Program-made: the position numbers and the translations under genes | The notes under the pieces: generated by a model | The model's database searches: none | Told to the model about the DNA's origin: nothing | The model's input: only the letters and a program-made list of their open reading frames with translations | DNA from: Liopterus haemorrhoidalis | Taxonomy: Eukaryota; Arthropoda; Insecta; Coleoptera; Dytiscidae | DNA length: 64,000 bases | Assembly (NCBI GenBank): GCA_963971575.1 | Contig: OZ020611.1 | Location: 203,656,419-203,720,418 of the forward strand | Reading direction: 5' to 3' | Shown here: positions 45,394 through 55,220 of the stretch, piece by piece | Layout of the letters: each line of letters begins with the position of its first letter | Position numbering within the stretch: position 1 is the first letter of the stretch

Positions 45394-46233
45394 AAAAAAA
45401 TTGATGTGAAGTGTGAATATTCACACATTTCAGGGTTTCGCAGGTATATAATAAGTGAAGGCGGTATGCTGAGTGTGTAGGACAAATTTTACAATTTTTA
45501 CACGGCAAAATGAACGATATTTTTAAAATAATTTATCGTCTGTTAATCATATAATAAGACTGGTTATTAAATTTACGCTCATAAAAATTAAATACAACAT
45601 TTGTCAAAATATAACTAGAATTTTGACAAAATAATTTCAACATAATAAAAATGCAAAAAAAACAGAAAAAATAAAATTCACTCCGTACTCGAACTCGAAA
45701 CCCTTCGTTTTCCAGCCAGTTAAAGAGTGCTCTAACGCATGTAGCCATCGCACGCCATGCATGTGAGTGTCTTACATTGGTATAGCTTTTGTACTTTGTG
45801 AACCAAAAACCACAAACAATGCGTTATTTTCCAAAAACATAATCTGATCAAAAATTCCTGTTGTACTATTTCGGTTCACACCAATATACATTACTTAGAA
45901 TTTTTTTAGATTTTTAGTTTAAACCATCTGTGCTACAGGGTGTGGGACAACATTTTTTTTTGCACTTTTTGGCAAAAATCGCATCAAAATAATTTATTTT
46001 GCAAAAATAAAAATTTGATCGTTAATCCACGTACTAAGGGCTTTCATTTGATACCCTACTCAGAATTAAAAAAAAATATTTTTGTTTTCGATGAGCACAT
46101 ATTTGTTTATATTTTTAGGGGGGTATGTTTTTTAGATGTTTTAGTATTTTTCCTATGTGCGGGTTAAAGAGTTGTATAAGCATGCCAAATTTCAACTCTC
46201 TAGGTTTAGCCGTTTGGCTACAATTTTTACCGA

Positions 46234-46279
<46 letters not shown>

Positions 46280-46331
46280 GACAAAATGACGGTATAAGGT
46301 TTTTTTGGTCATACCTACAAAACCCTAAAAA
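45394..46331 (+). repeat. ~1-kb family, copy F
   Basis: Near-identical in layout and sequence to copy C. It begins tgatgtgaagtgtgaatatt, CAGGGTTTCGCAGGTATATA and ends with (CAGA)n at about 46233-46279, GACAAAATGACGGTATAAGG and CATACCTACAAAACCCTAAA. The tRNA-like core (45680-45748) is shared with copy C. Confidence 0.85.
45680..45748 (-). repeat. tRNA-like segment in copy F
   Basis: Same GAGTTCGAGTACGG B-box-like block as in copy C, with TGCGTTAGAGCACTC upstream as A-box-like. Confidence 0.5.
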
Positions 46332-46435
46332 GAACTCTTTATCCAGTCTCTTACCAAATTTCATTGTCACGGTTTTTTGTTTTCAAAAAATGGAATCCTT
46401 ACCTATTGTTGAAATAAACTTGTTGCCTTTTAAAC

Positions 46436-46573
46436 CATCAACGACTAGTACAGTATAGAGTGGGTTCGGGAAGCAGCTCGGAGTGCTCCGAATCACTCTG
46501 TTTAACTCCAGATCGTTCTCGAAGCACTCCGAGTTTACTTCCCGAACCCACTCTATACTGTACTAGTCGTTGA
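46436..46573. repeat. Near-perfect hairpin MITE, 138 bp
   Basis: The outer 37 bp on the left (atcaacgactagtacagtat ... cgggaag) are exactly complementary to the right arm. A further ~19 bp (ctcggagtgct(c/t)cga) pair with two or three mismatches, leaving a loop of about 20 nt. No clear target duplication was found. It would fold into a long, stable foldback if transcribed. Confidence 0.85.
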
Positions 46574-46579
46574 TGAACC

Positions 46580-47205
46580 ACTTGTGAAGTTTTAGCGCCC
46601 CAATACCGGCTATTTTGTTTGTTAACATAATCGCTGAGGTTGAGATGGACTTCAATTTACCCTTTCTTGTCGATGGATACGGAATCGGACTTAAACTCAA
46701 TTTTACAGAAAATAAATCACGCGCTCTCTGTATATTGTTACCACTGTAAAACGTTCTTACAATGAACACTATTTCTTCAAGGGAATACATTATTTTCGTG
46801 ATTAAGTATGAATCTCGCAAATAAAACTATATTATTTTGGTTTACCTGCAAATTCATTGCGATGCGTGATTATTTAAAAAACAAATCCATAATAAATTTT
46901 CCCACGTTTCGTAGTAAAAGAAATAAAAAAACTAAAATTATCAAAACCAATTGCAAAAGTTTTCGGAATCATTAAAAGTGAGTAAAAACTAGAGAATACT
47001 ACTCTGAGTTTATAAGTATTGGAACGTTGCTCGTAAAATTCTAAAATGACTTTTAGACAAATAAGGCTTTTATTAAATTTTTATTAGGTAGAAATTTTGA
47101 ATAGTACATTGTGGTGTAATTTATATTGGTGTTTATTTTTAATTAAACAGAGTTGCTTTTTTATAAATACATATAAAATACTGTAGTTATTGTATCTCTA
47201 GTCAG
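46580..47205. other. Intergenic stretch, nothing recognised
   Basis: The open minus-strand frame at 46563-46820 has no recognisable domain. Confidence 0.35.
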
Positions 47206-47212
47206 TGTAAAA

Positions 47213-47641
47213 CAGTTGTTGAAATGTTATCTGTAAACCAAATATTATAAATATACAAATTATTGTTAATTTTGTTTTTTAATATCCTGGGCTAACCGCA
47301 TTTTAAAATTTTAGCTATGGTAGCGGACAAACGGGTCTATTCTCTAAGCATGATGTTAAAATCTAAACGCCAGAAACTGACGTTAATTTTTTTAACACCA
47401 TTTTTAACGTAAATGCTATTGGCTAAGCATATAAGTGTTAAAATTATAGCGCGGCGGCGTTAAAATAGCCAGTTAACGTTCTACAATAAGCCTACTAAAA
47501 CGGTGGCTTTAAAAGTTAACGCTGGTGTTTAGTTTGCAAAGATGGCTGATCCTAATTAAGTAAATGTCATGTTATTTAAAAAAAAATTTAATAAAACACA
47601 AGACGGTAGGAATATTAATTATTATAAGACAAAATTCAAAC
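47213..47641. repeat. Direct duplication, left copy (429 bp)
   Basis: cagttgttgaaatgttatct through aagacaaaattcaaac recurs at 47986-48427. It differs by scattered substitutions and an AAT microsatellite expansion in the right copy. It contains the left end (acgggtctattctctaagca) of an inverted-repeat element. Confidence 0.9.
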
Positions 47642-47985
47642 AGAAATTAAACACAAAAATTAAAAAGTTTAATATTACTGGTTAAAAATTAAAATGAAGT
47701 TTTTGAGAATGCAATCTTATATTGGAATATGGGTATCTTGAATTCCAGAAATTAAGAAGAATAAACTTGCAGCTACCCGTAATTTATAGTGCTTGGTTAA
47801 ACCATGAACCGGTCATACAGAGTGGCCAAAAATTAGCTTACAACTTTCATTTCAAATAATACTTATAATAAATACAGGCTGTTCCAAACGTTTAGACGGA
47901 ACTAAATGGAAATTTCGTTCTTTTAGGTTGTCACGAAAAAGGACCTTGCTTGGGTTATTTCATGTTTCACGTTTGCTATGTTTCA

Positions 47986-48427
47986 CAGTTGTTGAAATGT
48001 TATCTGTAAACCAAATATTATAAATATACAAATTATTGTTAATTTTGTTTTTTAATATCCTGGGCTAACCGCATTTTAAAATTTTAGCTATGGTAGGGGA
48101 CAAACGGGTGTATTCTCTAAGCATGATGTTAAAATCTCTAACGCTAGAAACTGACGTTCATTTTTTTAACACCATTTTTAACGTAAATGCTATTGGCTAA
48201 GCATATAAGTGTTAAAATTATAGCGCAGCGGCGTTAAAATAGCCAGTTAACCTTCGACAATAAGCCTACTAAAACGGTGGCTTTAAAAGTTAACGCTGGT
48301 GTTTAGTTTGCAAAAATGGCTTATCTTAATTAAGTAAATGTCATGTTATTTAAAAAAAAAAAAAATAATAATAATAATAAAACACAAGACGGTAGGAATA
48401 TTAATTATTATAAGACAAAATTCAAAC
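47986..48427. repeat. Direct duplication, right copy (442 bp)
   Basis: Offset 773 bp from the left copy. An (AAT)n expansion near 48362-48380 accounts for the extra length. It is preceded by about 340 bp of non-duplicated sequence. Confidence 0.9.
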
Positions 48428-48607
48428 TTTCTATTACTTTTTAAAGTGAAGTAGAACTAAGACTGGCGCTTCGTAATTTTTGTGATACAAGTAACCCAGA
48501 CGCAAGTTCAAGTAATTGTATAGAAAGGAAGTAAATGGAGTATTGAAGAGCAGTTTTTGGTTTTTGTTGAGACACAGAACTTAAAATTATAATCATCCGA
48601 AATATAC

Positions 48608-49735
48608 AAAAATTGATGTGAAGTGTGAATTTTCACACATTGCAGGGTTTCGCAGGTATATAATAAGTGAAAGCGGCACGCTGAGTGTGTAGGACAAATT
48701 TTGCTTTGTAGTAACCACGGCAAAATGAACGATCTTTTTAAAATAATTTATCGTCCGTTAATCTCAGAGCTTTAAAAACAAATTTTATGTTAAAATATTT
48801 TTTTGTTTATTTTAATTCGAATACCTAATATCATTATTTAGGTTTCTAAATAAGTGCAGTATTTTTTTTATATAACAAGGTTCATTAAGTTTTTGAAAAT
48901 TGCGCCTATGGCTTTCATTGGTTGTCTTAAATCATACGCTCCGCCCCTCTGGTTTGGTATAAATGACACATAGAATGAAAATATAATTCGAATTGGTTAT
49001 TAAATTTACGCTCTTGAAAATTAAATTCAAAATTTGCTAAAATATAACTAGAATTTTAACAAATTAATTTAAACAAAATAAAAATGAAAAAATAAAAATA
49101 AAATAAAATTGACTCCACAAGCCAGGGACGAACCTGTGTATAACAAATCTGTGTAGTTGGCGCGCAACGGAGCCACTAGACCACCATACGCTTAACAACT
49201 CAGCGTGTTATATGAGTATAAGCTATATGCATCGTCAACCAAAAAACACAAAAAATGCGTTATTTTCCGAAAACATAATCTGATTCGAAAATTCCTCTTG
49301 TACTATTCCGGTTCACACCAATGTACATCATTTAGAATTTTTTCAGATTTTTAGTTTAAACCATCTAGGCTACAGGTGTGGGACAATTTTTTTTTGCACA
49401 ATTTTTGCAAAAATAGCGTCAAAATAATTTATTTTGCAAAAATAAAATTTTGATCGTTAATCCACGTACTAAGGGCTTTCATTTGATACCCTAAATAGAA
49501 TTTTAAAAAAATATTTTTTTTTTCGATGAGCATATTTTTCTTTTTATTTTTAGGGGGATATGTTTTTTAGATGTTTTAGTATTTTTCCTATGTGCGGGTC
49601 AAAGAGTTGTATAAGCATGCCAAATTTCAACTCTCTAGGTTTAGCCGTTTGGCTACAATTTTTACCGAACAGACAGACAGACGACAAAATAACGGTATAA
49701 GGGTTTTTTGGTCATACCTACAAAACCCTAAAAAT
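48608..49735 (+). repeat. ~1-kb family, copy G
   Basis: Begins tgatgtgaagtgtgaatttt, CAGGGTTTCGCAGGTATATA and ends gacagacagacgacaaaata, CATACCTACAAAACCCTAAA. The tRNA-like core is at 49111-49192. Confidence 0.85.
49111..49192 (-). repeat. tRNA-like segment in copy G
   Basis: On the minus strand GCGTATGGTGGTCTAGTGG is a strong A box. ACAGGTTCGTCCCTGG is a strong B box with T-stem pairing (CAGG/CCTG). The part between differs from copies C/F, D and E. Confidence 0.6.
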
Positions 49736-51430
49736 CACTTATGCCTCTGCCGTGTTTCACAATATCGCAGTACATTTTAATGGTGTATTATTTGAAGAAA
49801 CAATTGATGGGAATGATAATGAAGAACACAACAATGTTATTCCAGGGTAGAAATAGCGTAATAAATCAATTAATTATTTAATAATTAATATCACCGAACA
49901 CCTTTTTAAAAATAGAATGAACACATAATTCACATTTTATTCAAAAATTAGATAAACTGTTATAATACAATGTAGTATATAAATTAACTAAATAAAAGTT
50001 GAATAAAGTTATATTTTTATTTAACACACTGTGGAAACCAGTTATAATGAGTATCACAGGACCAAACATTCCTGTTCCATTTGTAAAATAAATTTCGCTA
50101 CTGAATATTTAATTCAACATCGAAATATTAGGTTAAGATTTTCTTGGCATTTGTACCTATTATTGTCAAAAATTCTTGTTAAAATTCAACGTAGCAGCGC
50201 ATGCGCGTGCAGTTAATATAGTCTCTCTACGAGGTGAGTTATCACCTCGCGTTAACAAATATTGTATTAACGCTTACCTTAACAAATGCTCTTACAGAAT
50301 AGCATTTTTGAGTGAAGGTGTTAAAATAAAAATATTAACCTGACGCTAATTTTAACGCATTTCTTACAGATTACACCCGTAAGTTGACCTAGGAATAAAA
50401 GTACAAAAAATAAAACTTGCAGGGTCAATTAGAAAAAAACAAGGAATGGAATCCAGGGCCGTTCCAATCGTTTGTGTTGTGGCAAATGATCTAAATGGAC
50501 TTGAATTATTTAACGAAATATTAAGTTTAAGGGAAATATTTACTACTTTTACAAAACCCATAATTATTATGAATCGAGTATTACCGCATATGGAAACTGA
50601 GTAGTTTATGAAGCAGAGATCCCAGAAAAATGGCGGGAAAGCAAAATATGGACACATCATAAAGGAAAAGGAGAAGTCGATGATCCGAACAATTACCGTG
50701 GAATCGCCTTGCAACAAACTATGTTCAAGTGCCTAACAAAACTTATAAACAATCAAATTATATCTAATGTGCTTCACATCCTTCCAAAAGAACAGTATGG
50801 GTTTCTACCACAAAAATCTAAATTACAAGCCGAAAAACATCACTGCAAAATACAATAGGATGTCTATATGCTTGTTTTGTCGACTTCGAAAAGGCTTTCG
50901 ACAATGTCGACAGAACTTGATTAAATGAAAAACTTATAAAAGATTTCAACATAGGTGGTAAACTCCTAAGCACATTACCATCTTCGGAAAAAACCGGATA
51001 CACGTCTACAATGATGAATTATCCAGAGAAAAGGACTAGCCCAAGGAGACAGCCTCACTTTGTTTATTATGTATATTTTCGATCTACCAAAGAAAATAAT
51101 AGAAAACACTAACAATCTAAAAATAGTTATGTATGTACAGCAAAAATGCTCTAGACATAAAAGTAGCCCTGGAAAACCTCTCAAACTACTGCCTCAAAAG
51201 CAGGTTAATTATAAATCTCAAGAAAACACAAATAATAAAATTCAGAACAGGAGGGAGGCTAGATAAGTCAGACGTATTTGAATACAGAAATGAGATAGTC
51301 AATATCACAAATAAATATAATTACCTAGTGGTAACACTGCAGTCAAAGCTTTCTTTTGCGGAACATTTTAGGCACCGAAAGTGACAAGCTATAAAAGCAA
51401 TTAATTGTTTAAATAATTTAGCTAGATTAT

Positions 51431-52398
51431 ACTGGTCAACACAATTTTTGCTGCCTTACATCTAAGACTTGTTTCTTACTAATTTGGTGCTGCTGAACTG
51501 AAATATTACATCAGTTTTTGCGTATCACATCAGATTTTTGCTCTACAACAAATATATATTTTCGGCCAAATAATGCTTCTATCGTTTAATTTTAGACGTC
51601 GATACTGTAATTGGTACAAATTTGGCGAACAATAAGGACTAAATAATTAGAAAATATTCTTAAAAATTTATTTATAGTGAAATATAGAAAACATATTTAT
51701 ATAGAAAATGAGAACAGTTTTAAATACATTTTAATGTATTGATGTGTTAAAATAAAAATACAAAGTAATTTAAGGATTAAATGGTCGTTCGTAAGATCTT
51801 CTGGAGTGTACCATTCCCGATAAGTCTCTTTTAATACTCCAACAGTAGTCAGCCATCATGTGAGTATCCCACCTTCCTTGATAACGTCTCTCCATCTCTT
51901 TTAAATCCTGATGGAAACCTTCACCCTGTTCATCACTAACATCTCCAAGATTGACAGGAAATTTGTCAAGATGACTGCTTAAAAAATGAAGTTTTACGCT
52001 CATGTTGCACCCTTCCCGCCATTGCAAAAAGGTTGCTATCAGGTACCTGCAACTAAGCCTTTTCTGGGAAACTTATTGAACGACAAGTATAAACCTGAAC
52101 ATTTAATGGATGCAGCGGCCATACTAAGTACCTTACCCTTGACCTTGCAACCCCCGCCGTTGTAAAAAAGTCTATAACAAGTACCTGCATTTAAGGCGTT
52201 CCTATAGTGGACAACAAGAACGAAGTTGAAATTAAAGAAGACGTATATCAGAACGTGAAAAGGTCAAAATACGATAGAACAAAAATTTGACGTGATAGGC
52301 AGAAACTGTTAACATTTTTGAAATCAGCACCCTAAAATTAGTTAAAAACAAGTATCAGATCTAAGTCAGCAAAAAAAAGTTTAAATATGTTGACCAGT
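51431..52398 (-). mobile_element. DNA transposon remnant inserted in the RT pseudogene, 968 bp
   Basis: ACTGGTCAACA at the left and TGTTGACCAGT at the right are inverted ends, and the RT sequence resumes on either side. 'ttat' lies near both junctions, consistent with a 4-bp duplication, and a CACTG-type terminus is seen at the right. It carries a minus-strand coding remnant at 51770-52027. The superfamily (a CMC/Chapaev-type is one option) is inferred weakly. Confidence 0.55.
51770..52027 (-). pseudogene. C-terminal fragment of a repeat-associated protein (85 aa)
   Basis: Reads CNMSVKLHFLSSHLDKFPVN, LGDVSDEQGEGFHQDLKEME, RYQGRWDTHMMADYCWSIKRD and ends soon after. I recognise the 'HFLHSHL..FP.NLG..SDEQGERFHQDI..ME.RYQGRW....MADYCW..KRD' pattern. 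It recurs in many uncharacterised arthropod and cnidarian predicted proteins, usually multi-copy, which suggests a transposon-encoded domain. Only the C-terminal part is left here. The conserved 'GERFHQ' is GEGFHQ. Confidence 0.6.
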
Positions 52399-52620
52399 GT
52401 TATCGATTGAAACTGCAGAGCAACTTTTGAAATTAAATTCTCACCAAGAGTAACCTATGGCATTTCTGTGTGCTACGAATATGTGACTCTCGCGCAGCTA
52501 AATGAAATAGATAAGGTGAAATTTACCTTTATGAAAAGAGTTTTAGGCGTAATCAAAACAGCGTATAGCACAGCCTGTATGAATATGTTAGGCTGGCACA
52601 CACTTGGGGACGACCTTATT

Positions 52621-52850
52621 ATATATATAAATAAAAGCCCTAATTTCTGTGTGTCATCGTAACGCTAAGTTGCGAGGTGTGAATGGGTTTTGCGGGGTGT
52701 GGGCGGTAACGAAGTGAGTAGTAGGGGGCGACGTATACGACGAAACAGGTAGCTTACCAGACAGTAGAGCAGAGTATTGCAGTACATACGGTGACTCGAG
52801 TGAAGGTTGTTGTGTCAGGGGCAGGTTTTGAATGTTACGCAACGTATAAT
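52621..52850. other. GC-richer unassigned stretch
   Basis: gggttttgcggggtgtgggc and neighbouring G-rich blocks stand out from AT-rich flanks. No ORF, tRNA or repeat identity is supported. Confidence 0.3.
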
Positions 52851-52852
52851 GA

Positions 52853-53175
52853 CTCGCGGGCCGTCTCCAGCCCGATACTAAATTTTTAAACTTTAAACCA
52901 CATGCATTGAGCGGCTTTTTAGGATTTCCTAGGTATAATCAGAAACAGATATACCATTGATGTCCAGTATATGGCCCGCGGGCCGTATCCAGCCCGATAC
53001 TATTTTTAAACGGCACGCATTAAGCGGTTTCTTATGATTTGCTAGGTATAATCAGAAACAGCTATAACATTTATATCCAGCATATGGGCCGCGGGCCGTA
53101 TCCAGCCCGATACTAATTTTTAAACGACACACATTAAGCGATTTTTAGGATTTCCTAGGTATAATCAAGAAACGT
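52853..53175. repeat. Tandem repeat, ~113-122 bp unit, about 2.7 copies
   Basis: ccgtctccagcccgatacta at 52861 recurs as ccgtatccagcccgatac at 52983 and 53096. The intervening ttaagcggttt and ctaggtataatcagaaacag blocks are conserved. The gcgggccgt start resembles hAT-type ends. Confidence 0.85.
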
Positions 53176-53266
53176 TTTTGTTTTGTTAATATACGCAGAA
53201 TCATGCAAATTTTAATAATTAATTCCTGCTTAAATTGATTTTTATTCGATATCAGTTTGCCAACGT

Positions 53267-53590
53267 TGTTGGCAACAGGGTCTACTAGTCTACAAATATA
53301 AAGCACCCGAATCAGTCGTTAACGAGTAGAAAAAATTCAGAGAAGATAAAAACTGGAAGTTTGTGGAACAAAACTATACCGACGGCCCAGCGTTCAAAAG
53401 CAGTTGCTGGAAAAAAGCAAACCAACGTAATAAAAGCTTCATTAGTAGAGTCACGATACATTGTCTCCACTACCTTATATGTACCAACAACTAACCTTTC
53501 CACGATCTCAATATAAACTGCAAGTGCAATTACTGTAATAGTACGTGCAATAACAGGTACCATGTACTTGAATGTAATAAAGTATCAAAA
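53267..53590 (+). repeat. Possible solo LTR or orphan promoter
   Basis: tgttggcaacagggtctact could be an LTR start. tataaa at ~53296-53301 is followed about 15-20 bp later by aatcagtcgttaa, matching the arthropod initiator TCAGT. aataaa lies near 53577. No target duplication was found and neither strand has a recognisable protein. Confidence 0.3.
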
Positions 53591-53639
53591 AATGTATTAA
53601 CCTAACCTTAATATAAGTTACCTATGCAAATATGTATCA

Positions 53640-53760
53640 ACTTTGTACTTCATTTATATTTATATTCATTCAAAATCGATGTTTTTTCAACATCGATATT
53701 AAGCATCGATGTTAACATCGATGTTAAACATCAATGTTTTGCTTTCGATGTACAACCCTA
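53640..53760. repeat. Cluster of CATCGATGTT palindromes
   Basis: aacatcgatgtt-type palindromes occur about five times between 53676 and 53750, next to a tacaacccta terminus. This may be the end of a MITE. No partner end was recognised. Confidence 0.4.
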
Positions 53761-54528
53761 GTTTCGGGGTTACAACTGTTAACTAAAAAACTTTAAATAT
53801 TTCCCTTATTATGGACAAAAGAAAATAATATACAAAAAATAATGTTTAAATTAATAAAACAAATAGTTTTTGTTCAATGTATTTTTTCAATTTAATGAAT
53901 ATTTGGTGAGTTACGGGGAGAGACCCTAACTCTATACTTCTGAAATATCTCCCGTATTATTGACTTAACAGCAAAAACGTTTATGACTAAAATTGTTATA
54001 ATTTTTTTGTCATAAATAATAAGAAAAAAAATCTTTTTTGTTTTATACACTTTTTCAATTCGCAAATATTGGGTTTCGATTTACAGGGGGTTTAATAAAA
54101 TCTTAAAATATCTCTCTTATTATTTACTTAACATCAAAAACGTATATTTGAAAACGTGTTTAGGGTAAGAAACAAGGGGGCGTCTCCACAAAAGACTAGT
54201 AATAACAGGATACATAGGATCGTAATCTGTAGATTGTTTCTTACATACAATACTGACATATCGCTGAAGAGCACCGGATATCAACCCCAACCTGAAATCA
54301 GTAAATAAATTATTTGCCACAGAAATGCATTACTAAACAGTAAAAAAGAAACCTGATAATTATTACGAATCATAAAATATCTACGATATTAAATATAAGT
54401 TAATATCACTGCAGAATTCCTTATTTCAGCATTTCCAAACTGACCCAGTACCGGTCCCCAAGAAAAAATTATAAAAACCGTTTTATGAAACAAAAACATT
54501 TATGTATATATCTATTCTATATCTGTGT
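53761..54528. other. Stretch between repeats; possible degenerate exon on minus strand
   Basis: A minus-strand open frame (54320-54120) contains LGLISGALQRYVSIVCKKQS. A plausible acceptor (tgatttcag) lies upstream of GTTGGGGTTGATATC near 54292. I recognise no family. It may be the gene context from which the adjacent array unit derived, or chance. Confidence 0.25.
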
Positions 54529-54534
54529 ATTTAC

Positions 54535-54621
54535 CTCTGCAATAATATCTCCTGGCAAACCCGCCATCAAGCTCACTTCTAGGAAGTTCGATCTAACCCT
54601 GTTAATTTTATTTCTTCCATT
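54535..54621 (-). other. Edge monomer with an open 87-nt exon-like block
   Basis: It is flanked by ..gcaattgtttcag and GTAAATAC. This outermost block is 87 nt (29 codons) and open: NGRNKINRVRSNFLEVS then LMAGLPGDIIAE. Bulk monomers are 85 nt here, lacking one base in each of two places, and so lose this frame. It may be the least-degraded relic of an ancestral exon, or may be open by chance. Confidence 0.4.
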
Positions 54622-54655
54622 CTGAAACAATTGCAATACATTAAAATGCAAAATA

Positions 54656-55220
54656 ACGGGTGTTTTTTTTAGAGGTATAGAAATTTAAATTGCAATAAAA
54701 CAACGATGGATTATTCGATTGACATGAATTTTTTTTTATTCGAAAGATAATCTTGTGGCATTACATTAAATCATACCAACAAGACGGCGCAACATGTTAC
54801 ACAGCTCGTGCCACAATCGATTTATTGAAAGACACGTTTGGTGACCGCCTAATTTCACGTTTTGGACCTGTGAATTGGCCTCCAAGATCTTGTGATTTAA
54901 CACCGCTGGACTACTTTCTGTGGGGCTATGTAAAGTCATTGGTCTATGCGGATAAGCCACAAACGCTTGACCATTTGGAAGACAACATTCGCCGTGTTAT
55001 TGCCGATATACGGCCACAAATGTTGGAAAAAGTCATCGAAAATTGGACGTCCAGATTGGACTACATCCGAGCCAGCCGTGGCGGTCATATGCCAGAAATC
55101 ATATTTAAAATGTAATGCCACAAGATTATCTTTCGAATAAAAAAAAATTCATGTCAATCGAATAATCCATCGTTGTTTTATTGCAATTTAAAGTTCTATA
55201 CCTCTAAAAAAAACACCCAT
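54656..55220 (+). mobile_element. DD41D (rosa-like) Tc1/mariner deletion derivative, 565 bp
   Basis: Inverted ends of about 110 bp start ACGGGTGTTTTTTTTAGAGG / ATGGGTGTTTTTTTTAGAGG. They are flanked by TA at 54654-54655 and 55221-55222, splitting a satellite monomer. Only the transposase C-terminus survives between the ends. Confidence 0.85.
54753..55115 (+). pseudogene. DD41D transposase, C-terminal 120 residues
   Basis: The frame opens inside the left inverted repeat without an ATG (first codon TTG). It runs YQQDGATCYTARATIDLLKD, NWPPRSCDLTPLDYFLWGYV, KSLVYADKPQTLDHLEDNIR and ends GGHMPEIIFKM, TAA, inside the right inverted repeat. The Asp of QQDGA and the Asp of TPLDYF are separated by 41 residues, the spacing of the rosa (DD41D) family. 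The whole N-terminal DNA-binding region and the first catalytic Asp are deleted, so it can at most be mobilised in trans. Confidence 0.8.

Larger units (their letters stand above)
48104..50380. mobile_element. Long-inverted-repeat element interrupted by copy G
   Basis: ACGGGTGTATTCTCTAAGCA at the left pairs with a right end reading (other strand) ACGGGTGTAATCTGTAAGAA. The similarity extends for about 100 bp through the gttaaaat, aactgacg and aacacc blocks. Removing copy G (48608-49735) leaves roughly 1.15 kb. No target duplication is evident, and the left end also occurs at 47330 through the direct duplication. Class unknown. Confidence 0.5.
50605..52620 (+). pseudogene. Non-LTR retrotransposon reverse transcriptase, broken
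   Basis: Fragments read EIPEKWRESKIWTHHKGKGE and DDPNNYRGIAL (RT block 1-2) and PKEQYGFLP (block 3). They continue with a degraded FVDFEKAFD-type region near 50880, then GLAQGDSL and the stretch before the catalytic DD (frames change at 51060-51150). An open block 51133-51384 carries CLKSRLIINLKKTQIIKF and NKYNYLVVTLQSKLSFAEHF. After the insert at 51431-52398 the 3' part resumes: RVTYGISVCYEYVTLAQLNE, IDKVKFTFMKRVLGV, and ACMNMLGW. Multiple stops make it inactive. The clade cannot be fixed; jockey/R1-like groups carry similar 3' domains. Confidence 0.75.

Noticed and set aside
53312..53563. 83-codon minus-strand ORF
   Set aside because: It has no recognisable domain. The same region looks like a promoter or LTR on the + strand.
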